In this document: piece after piece, positions 50,439 to 59,773 of the stretch
Position numbering within the stretch: position 1 is the first letter of the stretch
Layout of the letters: each line of letters starts with the position of its first letter
Source: Flavobacterium sp.
GTDB taxonomy: Bacteria > Bacteroidota > Bacteroidia > Flavobacteriales > Flavobacteriaceae
Length of the DNA stretch: 64,000 nt
Direction of reading: 5' to 3'
Assembly (NCBI RefSeq): GCF_017744675.1
Contig: NZ_JAGIAV010000002.1
Location: 496,001-560,000 of the forward strand
Notes under the pieces: model-generated
The model's database searches: none
Told to the model about the DNA's origin: nothing
The model's input: only the letters and a program-made list of their open reading frames with translations
Position numbers and translations under genes: made by a program

Positions 50439-51008
50439 ATGAGTATATTAGAAATAATAAAAGAACCATGGCCTTGGTATGTAGCAGGCCCTCTAATTGG
50501 ATTAACAGTTCCAATTTTATTAATTATTGGGAATAAATCTTTTGGGATTAGTTCTTCATTACGTCATATTTGCGCAGCTTGTATTCCAGCAAATATTTCG
50601 TTTTTTAAATACGACTGGAAAAAAGAAAGCTGGAATTTATTCTTCGTTTTAGGAATCTTTTTAGGCGGTTTTATTGCAGCACATTTTCTATCGAATCCAA
50701 ATCCTGTAGAAATTGCTCCTGAATTATCGGAGAAATTAGCAACTTACGGAATCACAGATCACAGTGGTTTGGTTCCAGCACAATTATTTTCTTGGGAAAG
50801 TTTATTGACTCTTCGCGGATTTATTATGATCGTTGTGGGCGGATTCTTAGTTGGTTTTGGAACTCGTTACGCTGGCGGTTGTACAAGCGGACACGCGATT
50901 ATGGGATTATCAAACTTGCAATGGCCTTCATTGGTAGCAACAATCTGTTTTATGATTGGCGGTTTTGTAATGGCACTTTTGATTTTACCTTATATTCTTT
51001 CACTTTAA
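50439..51008 (+). CDS. YeeE/YedE-type thiosulfate transporter subunit (first half)
   Basis: 189 residues from ATG 50439; the frame is open from 50406, but that part falls in the duplicated repeat. Four or five membrane helices, with the family sulfur-binding motif [18 protein letters not shown]. YeeE transports thiosulfate by transient sulfur transfer over conserved Cys. The second half is encoded 10 nt downstream, a split arrangement common in this phylum. Confidence 0.88.
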   Translation: MSILEIIKEPWPWYVAGPLIGLTVPILLIIGNKSFGISSSLRHICAACIPANISFFKYDWKKESWNLFFVLGIFLGGFIAAHFLSNPNPVEIAPELSEKLATYGITDHSGLVPAQLFSWESLLTLRGFIMIVVGGFLVGFGTRYAGGCTSGHAIMGLSNLQWPSLVATICFMIGGFVMALLILPYILSL

Positions 51009-51018
51009 AATATAGAAA

Positions 51019-51495
51019 ATGAGTTTAGAAAATAAAAATATAGACGGCGAAGGAATCAACGCTAGCCAGAAAAAAGAAACAGCAATAGGAAACCTGAAAT
51101 ACTTAATCGTTGGAATCTTTTTCGGAATTGTATTCGTAAAAGCAGAAATCATCAGTTGGTTCCGTATTCAGGAAATGTTCAATCTAGAATCGTTTCACAT
51201 GTACGGCGTGATTGGATGCGCTGTGGCTGTTGGGTTAGTATCAGTTCAATTGATTAAAAAATTCAATATCAAAACTCTTGATGGAGAGAAAATCGAAATT
51301 CAGCCCAAAACTTTCAACAAAGGACAAATCTACGGCGGATTGCTATTCGGTTTCGGATGGGCGATTACAGGGGCTTGTCCTGGTCCTCTTTTCGCTCAAA
51401 TTGGTACCGGAGCAACTGTTATTGTTGTCACTTTAGTTAGCGCCATTGCAGGAACTTGGGTTTATGGTTTGATTAAAGATAAACTGCCTCATTAG
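51019..51495 (+). CDS. YeeE/YedE family protein (DUF6691, second half)
   Basis: 158 residues, four membrane helices, with GFGWAITGACPGPLFAQIGTG, the second Cys motif of the YeeE repeat. Together with the upstream gene it would form the complete transporter. The first ~25 residues are polar. The pair may feed thiosulfate into, or out of, the CstB-like pathway. Confidence 0.87.
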   Translation: MSLENKNIDGEGINASQKKETAIGNLKYLIVGIFFGIVFVKAEIISWFRIQEMFNLESFHMYGVIGCAVAVGLVSVQLIKKFNIKTLDGEKIEIQPKTFNKGQIYGGLLFGFGWAITGACPGPLFAQIGTGATVIVVTLVSAIAGTWVYGLIKDKLPH

Positions 51496-51500
51496 AATTT

Positions 51501-51698
51501 GTTTCAGGTTTTTCCTTGTTTCAAGTTTCAAGTTGATTTAACCGCAAAGCAAAGATATACGCAAAGTTCGCAAAGTTTATTTACAAAGCTTTGCGAACTT
51601 TGCGTTTTTATATAAAGTTTTATTTCTAAAAGAACCTTGCATACTTTGCGGTTAAATAGGTTCAAAGCTAATCAAACTTGAAACTTGGAACTTTAAAC
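51501..51698. repeat. Nested element: CGCAAAG hairpin inside CTTGAAA arms
   Basis: Outer arms carry GTTTCAAGTTTCAAGTTGAT (about 51519-51538) and ATCAAACTTGAAACTTGG (about 51671-51688). The inner hairpin has ATTTAACCGCAAAG (51536-51549) / CTTTGCGGTTAAAT (51644-51657), and innermost 17-bp arms at 51559-51575 and 51589-51605. It fills the 300-nt gap before glpD. Confidence 0.75.
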
Positions 51699-51795
51699 AA
51701 AAAACAACTGTTTCTTTTCTTCATCGATTTTTAATTTCATTTCGTTAAGTTTGTTTTAAACAATGTTTCCAAAAAATAAACACCAACAATAAAGC

Positions 51796-53373
51796 ATGAA
51801 TCGCTCCGAACAATTATCCAAACTACAAAATACCGAAAAATGGGATGTAATCATAATTGGCGGAGGCGCAAGCGGTCTCGGAACAGCTGTTGATGCTGCG
51901 AGTCGCGGTTACAAAACAATCTTATTTGAAGCTGTAGATTTTGCAAAAGGAACTTCGAGCAGAAGTACCAAATTGGTTCATGGCGGAGTGCGTTATTTAG
52001 CTCAAGGCGATATACATTTGGTGAGGGAAGCTTTAAAAGAAAGAGGTTTGTTGGCTCAAAATGCGGCTCATCTAGTCAAAAATCAATCCTTCGTTATTCC
52101 AAATTATCATTGGCTTAGCGGTTATTTTTATACTATCGGCTTAAAAATTTACGATTTATTATCTGGCTTCCTGAGTTTAGGAAGCTCCAAATATCTTTCG
52201 AAAAAGAAAACTATAGAACTGTTGCCTAATGTAGAGGAAAACGGCTTGGTAAATGGCGTTATTTATCACGACGGACAATTTGATGATTCTCGTTTGGCAA
52301 TTAACCTTGCGCAAACGGCTGTAGAAAATGGAGCTTGTCTTTTAAATTACGTAAAAGTCATTCATTTATTAAAAGACGAAAAAAAACAAGTTATTGGTGT
52401 TGAAGTTCAAGATCTAGAAAGCGGCATTACACATAAAATAAAAGGTTCTGCCATAATTAATGCAACAGGCGTTTTTACCAATGCCATCATGAAATTGAAT
52501 GACAATGTTTACAAAAAATATATTGTTCCGAGTCAGGGAATTCATTTGGTGTTTGATAAATCTTTTCTTCCTGGAGAAAATGCTCTAATGATTCCGAAAA
52601 CCAAAGATGGGAGAGTTTTGTTTGCAGTTCCGTGGCACAATCGCATTGTGGTTGGAACGACGGATACTTTAATAAAAAAACAAAGTCTAGAACCTATTGC
52701 TTTAGAAAGCGAAATCCAGTTTGTTTTGGAAACTGCACAACGTTTTCTAGCCAAGAAACCAACAAGAGCTGATGTATTATCCGTTTTTGCAGGATTGCGT
52801 CCGTTAGCTGCTCCGAAAGAAGAAGGCAAAAGTACCAAAGAAGTTTCTAGAAGCCATAAAATTATAGTTTCGGAAACAGGACTGATTACGATTACTGGGG
52901 GAAAATGGACAACCTATAGAAAAATTGCTGAAGATATTATAGATAAAGCAATCAAAACAGGGAAATTAGAGAAGAAAGAATGTGCTACCGAACATCTTTC
53001 CATTCATGGAAATAAAGTGACATCTTCTTTAGATAGAGAAAATCACCTTTATATATATGGTTCTGATATTGAGAAAATAAAGGAATTACAAGAAAATGAA
53101 TCTGAATTAAAAGAAAAACTGCATCCTGATCATGAATTTACAATGGCAGAAGTGATTTGGGCGATTCGTTTCGAAATGGCACGAACTGTTGATGATATTT
53201 TAGCAAGGCGAGTCCGCTTATTATTCTTAGATGCAAGAGCGGCAATTGAGGTTTCGGAGAAAACAGCACGAGTAATTGCCAAAGAATTAGGTCACGATGA
53301 AGCTTGGATCACCACAGAAATGGCAAATTTTAAGCAAATTTCAAAAGGTTTTCTTCTATCAGAATTCAGATAA
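51796..53373 (+). CDS. glpD: Glycerol-3-phosphate dehydrogenase (GlpD, FAD-dependent)
   Basis: 525 residues. FAD-binding GxGxxG in DVIIIGGGASGLGTAVDAASRG, substrate-binding region STKLVHGGVRYLAQGD, VVGTTDT and the C-terminal DAO_C domain with FEMARTVDDILARRVRLLFLDA. It oxidises glycerol-3-phosphate to dihydroxyacetone phosphate and passes electrons to quinone; peripheral at the inner membrane. No glycerol kinase or facilitator is next to it. The 290-nt gap after it is empty up to the MarR operators. Confidence 0.94.
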   Translation: MNRSEQLSKLQNTEKWDVIIIGGGASGLGTAVDAASRGYKTILFEAVDFAKGTSSRSTKLVHGGVRYLAQGDIHLVREALKERGLLAQNAAHLVKNQSFVIPNYHWLSGYFYTIGLKIYDLLSGFLSLGSSKYLSKKKTIELLPNVEENGLVNGVIYHDGQFDDSRLAINLAQTAVENGACLLNYVKVIHLLKDEKKQVIGVEVQDLESGITHKIKGSAIINATGVFTNAIMKLNDNVYKKYIVPSQGIHLVFDKSFLPGENALMIPKTKDGRVLFAVPWHNRIVVGTTDTLIKKQSLEPIALESEIQFVLETAQRFLAKKPTRADVLSVFAGLRPLAAPKEEGKSTKEVSRSHKIIVSETGLITITGGKWTTYRKIAEDIIDKAIKTGKLEKKECATEHLSIHGNKVTSSLDRENHLYIYGSDIEKIKELQENESELKEKLHPDHEFTMAEVIWAIRFEMARTVDDILARRVRLLFLDARAAIEVSEKTARVIAKELGHDEAWITTEMANFKQISKGFLLSEFR

Positions 53374-53604
53374 ATGGCAAATTCAACTGATTTTGAGTAT
53401 TTTCTGCTTTCGCATTATCTTACAAAAAACGAATTTGTCAAAAGTTTTGAATTATAATGGATTGTTGTTATTAAAAAAACATTAATTCACAATATATCAA
53501 TCGATTATATTCAAAAAATACTTTAATTTTAGCATCAGAAAATCAACCTTTTACGTTCTTTTAAAAATGCATTTAAACATGTTAACAAAAAATTAACACA
53601 ACAC

Positions 53605-53647
53605 TTGTATATACAACTATTAAAAGTTATACATTTGTATATACAAA
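53605..53647 (+). promoter_or_regulatory. Two MarR-type operator palindromes
   Basis: TTGTATATACAA occurs at 53605-53616 and 53635-53646, 30 bp apart, ending 17 nt before the MarR ATG. Perfect palindromes of this size are typical MarR boxes; autoregulation of the MarR-nitroreductase-YceI operon is likely. Confidence 0.75.
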
Positions 53648-53663
53648 TTATACACTTACGACT

Positions 53664-54122
53664 ATGACAATTGAAGAGGTTATTAAGAGTACGGTTAAGA
53701 TGGATAATGCGAAAAAAGTTATTCTGAATATCATGTACACGCAAAATGTGATTCAGGATCATTTCAGCGAGTTGATTAAACCGTATGATTTATCTGGAGA
53801 ACAGTATAATGTGTTGCGTATATTAAGAGGACAAAAAGGGAAACCTGCTAATATGTGCGTGATACAAGAACGAATGCTTGCTAAAACAAGCAACACAACA
53901 CGTTTGGTAGACAAATTATTATTGAAGGATTTTGTAACACGAAATGTCTGTCCGGATAATCGAAGAAAAATTGAAGTTTCGATTACACAAAAAGGATTAG
54001 ACGTTTTAAAAGAACTAGATCCGAAAGTAGATGAGCACGAACAAATGTTTGCGAACAATTTAAAACCAGAAGAATTGGTTTTCTTAAATCAATTATTAGA
54101 AAAATATAGAACCAACAAATAA
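53664..54122 (+). CDS. MarR family transcriptional regulator
   Basis: 152 residues, winged helix with NVLRILRGQKGKPANMCVIQ, the recognition helix SNTTRLVDKLLLKDFV, and wing RKIEVSITQKGLDVL. MarR dimers repress detoxification genes and are released by ligands or thiol oxidation; Cys in NMCVIQ and NVCPDN could be redox sensors. First gene of an operon with a nitroreductase (15 nt later) and YceI. Confidence 0.92.
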   Translation: MTIEEVIKSTVKMDNAKKVILNIMYTQNVIQDHFSELIKPYDLSGEQYNVLRILRGQKGKPANMCVIQERMLAKTSNTTRLVDKLLLKDFVTRNVCPDNRRKIEVSITQKGLDVLKELDPKVDEHEQMFANNLKPEELVFLNQLLEKYRTNK

Positions 54123-54137
54123 AATAATATAAAAACT

Positions 54138-54770
54138 ATGAGCAATTTCTTAGAAAATCAAAATTGGAGATACGCAACAAAACAGTTTGATGCTTCAAAA
54201 AAGATATCAGACGCTGATTTAAATACATTAAAAGAAGCGGTTAGATTGAGTGCTTCTTCATACGGACTACAACCATACAAAGTGGTTATTGTTGAAAATC
54301 CAGAATTAAGAGAAAAATTAAAAGGAGCAGCTTGGGGGCAAACTCAAATTACAGACGCTTCTCAGCTATTCATTTTTGCTAATGACTTGAACCTTGATGC
54401 TGGTTCTGTAGACAAATACATCAGCAATATCAGCGAAGTAAGAGGTGTTCCTGCTGATGCTTTAGGCGGATTCAGCGATATGATGAAAAATGTAATTGCA
54501 AATTTATCAGAAGATGCAAAACACATTTGGACTGCAAAACAAACGTATTTAGCTTTAGGAAACTTATTAAATGCAGCAGCAGAATTAAAAATCGATGCTA
54601 CTCCGATGGAAGGTTTCAATGCCGCTCAATTTAATGAAATCTTAGGTTTTGACAAATTAGGTTTAAATGCTTCAGTAATCGCAACTGTAGGTTACAGACA
54701 TGAGGACGATAAATCTCAACACCAGAAAAAAGTTAGAAAATCACACGAAGAATTATTTATCACTCTATAA
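54138..54770 (+). CDS. Nitroreductase family NAD(P)H-dependent oxidoreductase
   Basis: 210 residues. FMN-binding pattern NWRYATKQFDASK at the N-terminus, RLSASSYGLQPYKV, and GYRHEDDKSQHQKKVRKSHEELF at the C-terminus. It fits NfsB/quinone-reductase-like enzymes that reduce quinones or nitro compounds with two electrons. In an operon with MarR and YceI, a common flavobacterial redox/xenobiotic cassette. Confidence 0.9.
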   Translation: MSNFLENQNWRYATKQFDASKKISDADLNTLKEAVRLSASSYGLQPYKVVIVENPELREKLKGAAWGQTQITDASQLFIFANDLNLDAGSVDKYISNISEVRGVPADALGGFSDMMKNVIANLSEDAKHIWTAKQTYLALGNLLNAAAELKIDATPMEGFNAAQFNEILGFDKLGLNASVIATVGYRHEDDKSQHQKKVRKSHEELFITL

Positions 54771-54809
54771 TTATTTATTAATCAAATTCAAATTTTAATT
54801 TTAAAACAC

Positions 54810-55376
54810 ATGAAAAATTTAAAAACTATTGCAATAGCATTATTCGTAGCAGCAGCTGGTATCTCAGTAAACGCACAAACTAAAAAAATCGACGTAAAAG
54901 CGTCTACTATTAAATGGGTAGGTAAAAAAGTAACTGGAGAGCACTCTGGAACTGTAAACTTCAAAGAAGGTGCTGTAGTTTTCAAAGGAAAAAAATTAGC
55001 TGGTGGTAACTTTACAGTTGACATGACTTCATTAACTTCTACAGATTTAACTGGAGAATACCAAGGAAAATTAAACGGTCACTTGAAAGCTGACGATTTC
55101 TTCGGAACTGATAAATTCCCAACTTCAAAATTAGTTTTCAAAACTATCGGCGCAAAATCTGCTGACGTTTATACTGTTACTGCAGACTTAACTATCAAAG
55201 GAATTACTAAACCAGTAACTTTTGATCTTACTGTAAAAGGAAACACTGCTACAACTGCTTTCAAAGTTGACAGAACTAAATACGATATTAAATACGGTTC
55301 AGGTAGTTTCTTCGACGGTTTAGGAGACAAAACTATCAATGACGAATTCGAATTGGCTGTTGCTTTAAAATTCTAA
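54810..55376 (+). CDS. YceI family periplasmic protein
   Basis: 188 residues with a signal peptide (cut after VNAQ, ~21). YceI lipocalin fold: STIKWVGKKVTGEHSGTV, GGNFTVDMTSLTSTDL, GHLKADDFFGTDKFPTSKLVF, ADLTIKGITKPVTFDL. YceI proteins bind isoprenoid quinones or other lipids in the periplasm. Operon with the nitroreductase suggests quinone-related duties. Ends in a strong terminator. Confidence 0.92.
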   Translation: MKNLKTIAIALFVAAAGISVNAQTKKIDVKASTIKWVGKKVTGEHSGTVNFKEGAVVFKGKKLAGGNFTVDMTSLTSTDLTGEYQGKLNGHLKADDFFGTDKFPTSKLVFKTIGAKSADVYTVTADLTIKGITKPVTFDLTVKGNTATTAFKVDRTKYDIKYGSGSFFDGLGDKTINDEFELAVALKF

Positions 55377-55408
55377 TATTTTAAGCTTACTAATTCAAAA
55401 AATACAAT

Positions 55409-55440
55409 AAACCCCAGCAGTTTAAAACTGCTGGGGTTTA
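55409..55440 (+). terminator. Intrinsic terminator of the MarR operon
   Basis: AAACCCCAGCAGTTT / AAACTGCTGGGGTTT, near-perfect, followed by T-rich DNA. Confidence 0.85.
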
Positions 55441-55582
55441 TTCTTTTATATGCTTTCATAAACTTAACATTCTTAATAATATAATAACGCTTTCGTAATA
55501 AGTATCAGGACTTTGATTAACATACGGCTTCTACTTTTGGGACAATGAAAAAAATCAAAAACTAGAAATTAAAATTATAGTT

Positions 55583-56863
55583 ATGAAAACAAAATTACGT
55601 ATTGCCTGCATAACCTTCATAATCAGCTTTTTCGCACAAGCTCAACAACAACCTAAAGGAATCGTTGGCACTTCAAACTGGATGACCAATTGGACGAGCT
55701 TTAAGCCTGCTATCAATGATTATGGTGAAGCAACCAATATAATTGCCGGAACAATTGATAAAGACATGCGATTATCAAAGCGTAATATTTATCATTTAGT
55801 TGGTGTTGTGTATGTTACCAATAATGCCACTTTAACGATCGAGCCAGGAACAGTAATACGAGGTGACGATAAAACCTGCGGAACTCTTGTAATCACGAAT
55901 GGAGCCAAAATTATGGCAGAAGGACTAGAAACCGATCCTATAATTTTCACATCAGAAAATGAAATAAATAATAGAAAACCAGGTGATTGGGGCGGAATTA
56001 TAGTTTTAGGAAAAGCTCCGATAAACTCTTTAGGAGGCATTCATACTTTACCTTTCGATTTAGATCCAACTTTAAACCACTACGGAGGCCAAGATCCCGA
56101 GGATAACTCAGGAGTTTTAAAATATGTAAGAATCGAATATGCTGGAAGAAAATTAAGCGCCTCTAAAGAATTAAACGGCCTTTCTCTTGCTGGCGTTGGA
56201 AGAAAAACAACAGTTAGTCATGTTCAAATAAGTTTTTCAAATGATGATTCTTTCGAATGTTACGGCGGTGATTTAAATTTAAGCAATTTAATTTCGTTTA
56301 GAACCACAGACGATGATTTTGATTTTACTCAAGGTGCTCAAATTAACATTAGCAATAGTATCGCCATTCGCCACCCCTTTTCTTCAGATATTTCAGGTTC
56401 TAGATGTTTTGAGGTAGATTCATACGAGAAAGTTGCCACCACAGACATGACTAAAAAAATGACCAAAATAAATGCCAGCAACATTACATTGGTTAATTTA
56501 GAAGAAAACAATCAAGGCTTGGTTAGAGAATCTGCTTACATCAGAGAAAACACATTTTTTAATCTTACGAATAGTGTAATTTCCGGATTTGCTCCTTTTG
56601 TTTTATTGGAAGGAAATATTGGAAATGGAGAAGCTAATTTGTCAAAAATTAGTTTTAAAAATGTTATCGCAAACAATTGTCAAGGCGAAATTGAAAGCGA
56701 ATCTGGAAGCAATATTCCTGGCATAAAAAGTTATTACGGTAATCCCGCTTATGGAATAGAATATACTAAAATGAAACTTAGCGAGTTATTTGCACTGCCA
56801 AACATTAAAGGAAATCCAGATTTCAGATTAAATGTAAATAACACGATAGCTAGTGGAAATTAA
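55583..56863 (+). CDS. Secreted right-handed beta-helix protein
   Basis: 426 residues with a signal peptide (cut after AQAQ, ~22). The body has beta-helix strand repeats, e.g. LTIEPGTVIRGDDKTCGTLV, IIFTSENEINNRKPGDWGG, LKYVRIEYAGRKLS and VSHVQISFSNDDSFECYGG. The WGG and DD(D)SFE motifs are typical of a family of exported proteins of unknown role in Bacteroidetes. No C-terminal T9SS sorting domain is seen. A -7 box TACTTTTG (55532-55539) lies upstream. Confidence 0.72.
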   Translation: MKTKLRIACITFIISFFAQAQQQPKGIVGTSNWMTNWTSFKPAINDYGEATNIIAGTIDKDMRLSKRNIYHLVGVVYVTNNATLTIEPGTVIRGDDKTCGTLVITNGAKIMAEGLETDPIIFTSENEINNRKPGDWGGIIVLGKAPINSLGGIHTLPFDLDPTLNHYGGQDPEDNSGVLKYVRIEYAGRKLSASKELNGLSLAGVGRKTTVSHVQISFSNDDSFECYGGDLNLSNLISFRTTDDDFDFTQGAQINISNSIAIRHPFSSDISGSRCFEVDSYEKVATTDMTKKMTKINASNITLVNLEENNQGLVRESAYIRENTFFNLTNSVISGFAPFVLLEGNIGNGEANLSKISFKNVIANNCQGEIESESGSNIPGIKSYYGNPAYGIEYTKMKLSELFALPNIKGNPDFRLNVNNTIASGN

Positions 56864-56985
56864 GGAGTTATAGAGGCAATTTGAATTAAAATTTAACAAA
56901 TTTCAAGATTTAGAAAAGTTTTTTTTGAAAATTTATGTACTCTAATTCAAATTACATTTATATCTTTGTCACATCAAAATAAGAT

Positions 56986-57042
56986 ATGAAAACAACAATG
57001 AACAATATTTGGTGGTGGAAGAATTTACGTCAGACGTCGTGA
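56986..57042 (+). CDS. trpL: trp operon leader peptide
   Basis: 18 codons, MKTTMNNIWWWKNLRQTS, with three consecutive Trp codons (57010-57018). It lies after a -7 box TATCTTTG (56961-56968) and before a strong terminator and trpE. This is the classic form of a ribosome-mediated attenuator. A second ATG at 56998 gives a shorter peptide with the same Trp run. Gap 56864-56960 is AT-rich and otherwise empty. Confidence 0.9.
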   Translation: MKTTMNNIWWWKNLRQTS

Positions 57043-57081
57043 ACGAAGCTTCCTATGGTATTGTAAAAGATATAAAAAATT

Positions 57082-57116
57082 AAAGGGCTTGTCATCACGA
57101 CAAGCCCTTTTTTTTT
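57082..57116 (+). terminator. trp attenuator terminator
   Basis: AAAGGGCTTGTC (57082-57093) / GACAAGCCCTTT (57099-57110) with loop ATCAC, followed by six more T. A possible competing pairing is GTCGTGA (57036-57042, at the leader stop) with TCACGAC (57095-57101), which would break the stem when free. Confidence 0.88.
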
Positions 57117-57160
57117 GATCCAATTGAAACAAATTAACAAACAACATAAAACTATATATT

Positions 57161-58561
57161 TTGAAACCTTTTATTCTTAATACACACTACAAACAAATTC
57201 TGGCAGATACGGTAACGCCAGTAAGCATTTATTTTAAAATTAGAGATAAATTCCCAAATAGTTTATTGCTAGAAAGTAGTGATTATCACGGAAATGACAA
57301 CAGTTTCTCTTACATTTGCTGCAATCCGATTGCTACAATCAAAATCGAAAACGAAGTTGTTTCTAAAACTTTTCCTGACGGAACTTCAGAGAAAATCAAC
57401 ATTGATGCTTCAACAAATATTCCGCACGTAATCCAAGAATTTTCAAGTCAGTTTCAATCAGAAAAAAACGATTTTAAATTCATCAACAACGGTCTATTCG
57501 GATACATTTCTTATGATGCGGTTCGCTACTTCGAGAAAGTTTCGATCGCTAAAAAAGACAATGCAACTTCAATTCCAGACGTTTTTTATGCAGTATATCA
57601 AAACATTATTGCAATCAATCACTTCAAAAACGAAGCATACATTTTCTGCCACAGCGTTGACAACAAAAACAATATTGCAGAAATCGAGCAATTATTACAA
57701 TCAAGAAATATTGCTTCTTATAAATTCTCTAAAGAAGGAGAAGGTTTCTCAAACTTAACCGACGAAGAATTTAAAGCCAATGTAGCTTTAGCAAAAAAAC
57801 ACTGCTACCGCGGAGATGTTTTCCAATTAGTTCTTTCTCGCAGATTTACTCAAGGTTTCAAAGGAGATGAATTTAATGTGTACAGAGCTTTAAGAAGCAT
57901 TAATCCTTCTCCATATTTATTTTTCTTCGATTATGGAGATTTCAAAATATTTGGTTCTTCACCAGAAGCTCAAATTATTGTAAAAAATAGAAAAGCTGAA
58001 ATTCACCCAATTGCAGGAACTTTCAAAAGAACCGGAAATGACGAACGCGACGCACTTTTAGCAAAAGAACTTTCAGAAGATAAAAAAGAAAACAGCGAGC
58101 ACGTTATGCTGGTTGACTTGGCTAGAAATGATTTAAGCCGAAACGGACATGATGTAAATGTAGAAAAATACAGAGAAGTGCAGTTTTTCTCTCACGTAAT
58201 TCACTTGGTTTCAAAAGTTACGGGACATTTACACGACAAAGCAACTACAATGCAAGTCGTGGCAGATACCTTCCCTGCAGGAACTTTAAGCGGTGCGCCA
58301 AAACACAGAGCGATGCAATTAATTGAAGATTGCGAAAAAACAAATCGTAACTTCTATGGAGGAGCAATCGGAGTAATGGATTTTGACGGAAACTTTAACC
58401 ACGCGATTATGATTCGAACTTTCCTTTCTAAAAATCACCAATTACATTGTCAAGCAGGTGCCGGAATCGTAGCAAGTTCTGACGAAGAAAGCGAAATGCA
58501 AGAAGTGTATAATAAGTTAAGAGCCTTAAATACAGCTCTAGAAATGGCAGAGAAAATTTAG
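57161..58561 (+). CDS. trpE: Anthranilate synthase component I
   Basis: 466 residues from a TTG start; no in-frame ATG fits, and the terminator lies just upstream. Feedback tryptophan-binding motif SLLLESSD (residues ~35-42), chorismate-binding domain with FQLVLSRRFTQGF, ARNDLSRNGH, TFPAGTLSGAPKHRAMQLI and GGAIGVMDFDGNF. Makes anthranilate from chorismate with TrpG. First structural gene of the trp operon. Confidence 0.95.
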   Translation: MKPFILNTHYKQILADTVTPVSIYFKIRDKFPNSLLLESSDYHGNDNSFSYICCNPIATIKIENEVVSKTFPDGTSEKINIDASTNIPHVIQEFSSQFQSEKNDFKFINNGLFGYISYDAVRYFEKVSIAKKDNATSIPDVFYAVYQNIIAINHFKNEAYIFCHSVDNKNNIAEIEQLLQSRNIASYKFSKEGEGFSNLTDEEFKANVALAKKHCYRGDVFQLVLSRRFTQGFKGDEFNVYRALRSINPSPYLFFFDYGDFKIFGSSPEAQIIVKNRKAEIHPIAGTFKRTGNDERDALLAKELSEDKKENSEHVMLVDLARNDLSRNGHDVNVEKYREVQFFSHVIHLVSKVTGHLHDKATTMQVVADTFPAGTLSGAPKHRAMQLIEDCEKTNRNFYGGAIGVMDFDGNFNHAIMIRTFLSKNHQLHCQAGAGIVASSDEESEMQEVYNKLRALNTALEMAEKI

Positions 58562-58639
58562 TAAACAGTCACAGTTTTCAGTCACAGAACTTGAAACTTG
58601 AAACCTGAAACAAATTAACAACAAACTATAAAAAAACCT

Positions 58640-59083
58640 ATGAAAAAAGCAGTATCTATTTTAGTTTTAATTATTACGTTGACATCTTGCAATTCAGAAA
58701 AAAAACACAATCCGATTGAAGGAACTTGGCGTCTTATATCAGCTGAAACAACAGAGAAAGATTCGACTTTTTCGACTTTCAACACAAAAACAAAAATGAT
58801 TAAGATTATTAATGGAACACATTTCGCTTTTTTCAATCATGATTTGAATAATGGCAAAGATTCAACAAATGCCGTATTTTTTGGCGGAGGTGGAAAATAC
58901 ACTTTAAAAGACAGCATTTATACAGAGAATCTGGAATACTTCAATAACCGTCAGTGGGAAAATGGAAAATTTGAGTTTACAGTAAAAATCAAAAACGACA
59001 CCTTAACTCAAAAAGGAATCGAAAAAGTAGAAAAATTAGGAATCAACCGAATTATTACTGAAAAGTACGTTCGAGAAAAATAA
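58640..59083 (+). CDS. Lipocalin-like lipoprotein inside the trp operon
   Basis: 147 residues: signal peptide, lipobox LTSC (Cys ~16), then IEGTWRLISAETTEK, a lipocalin-like start, and beta strands to the end. Not a tryptophan enzyme. It lies between trpE and trpG in the same direction, with CTTGAAA-type repeats on both sides, so it looks inserted with them. Function unknown. Confidence 0.7.
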   Translation: MKKAVSILVLIITLTSCNSEKKHNPIEGTWRLISAETTEKDSTFSTFNTKTKMIKIINGTHFAFFNHDLNNGKDSTNAVFFGGGGKYTLKDSIYTENLEYFNNRQWENGKFEFTVKIKNDTLTQKGIEKVEKLGINRIITEKYVREK

Positions 59084-59090
59084 GAAAATT

Positions 59091-59190
59091 TTGTTTCAGG
59101 TTTTCTTTGTTTCAAGTTTGCTTCGCCAGTTCGCTATCGCTCGGGTCAAGTTGTTGAAACGTGAAACCAAAAAAACTTGAAACTTGAAAC
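59091..59190. repeat. CTTGAAA-word hairpin with a 28-nt insert
   Basis: Left arm GTTTCAGG...GTTTCAAGTTT and right arm ACTTGAAACTTGAAAC (about 59175-59190). A 28-nt block at 59121-59148 (CTTCGCCAGTTCGCTATCGC...) is the inverse relative of 44899-44926. A smaller arm of the same family is at 58589-58611 after trpE. Confidence 0.65.
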
Positions 59191-59200
59191 AAAACAAAAA

Positions 59201-59767
59201 ATGAAAAAGATTTTAGTTATAGACAATTACGATAGTTTCACTTACAACTTAGTGCACTATTTAGAAGATTTAAACTGCGAAGTTACAGTTTACAGAAACG
59301 ACGAATTTGATATTGATGAAATTGCTTCTTTCGATAAAATTTTGCTTTCTCCAGGGCCTGGAATTCCAGATGAAGCAGGTTTATTAAAAGCAGTAATCGA
59401 AAAATACAGCCCAACGAAAAGTATTCTTGGAGTTTGTTTAGGACAACAAGCCATCGGAGAAGTTTTTGGCGGAACGCTTTCTAATCTAGATAAAGTATAT
59501 CATGGAGTAGCTACAAATGTAAAAACTGTAGTTTCAGACGAAATTTTGTTTGAAGGTTTAGGCAACGAATTCGAAGTAGGAAGATACCATTCTTGGGTCG
59601 TAGATGCTAATTTACCAGACGTTTTAGAAGCAACTTCGGTTGACGAAAACGGACAAATTATGTCTCTAAGACATAAAAATTACGATGTAAGAGGCGTTCA
59701 ATTTCACCCAGAAAGCGTTTTGACACCAAACGGAAAAAGGATTTTAGAGAATTGGATTAATAGTTAA
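59201..59767 (+). CDS. trpG: Anthranilate synthase component II (glutamine amidotransferase)
   Basis: 188 residues from ATG 59201 (upstream TTG falls in the repeat). Class I glutaminase: IDNYDSFTYNLVHYL, LSPGPGIPDEAG, nucleophile C79 in LGVCLGQQAIGE, and catalytic His/Glu in GVQFHPESVLT. Supplies ammonia to TrpE. Separate from trpE by a lipoprotein gene. Confidence 0.95.
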   Translation: MKKILVIDNYDSFTYNLVHYLEDLNCEVTVYRNDEFDIDEIASFDKILLSPGPGIPDEAGLLKAVIEKYSPTKSILGVCLGQQAIGEVFGGTLSNLDKVYHGVATNVKTVVSDEILFEGLGNEFEVGRYHSWVVDANLPDVLEATSVDENGQIMSLRHKNYDVRGVQFHPESVLTPNGKRILENWINS

Positions 59768-59773
59768 TTTTTT

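Noticed and set aside
51536..51657. CRISPR array suggested by regularly repeated CGCAAAG words
   Set aside because: Words are 7 nt and inverted, with no 25-35 nt repeats or unique spacers and no cas genes nearby.
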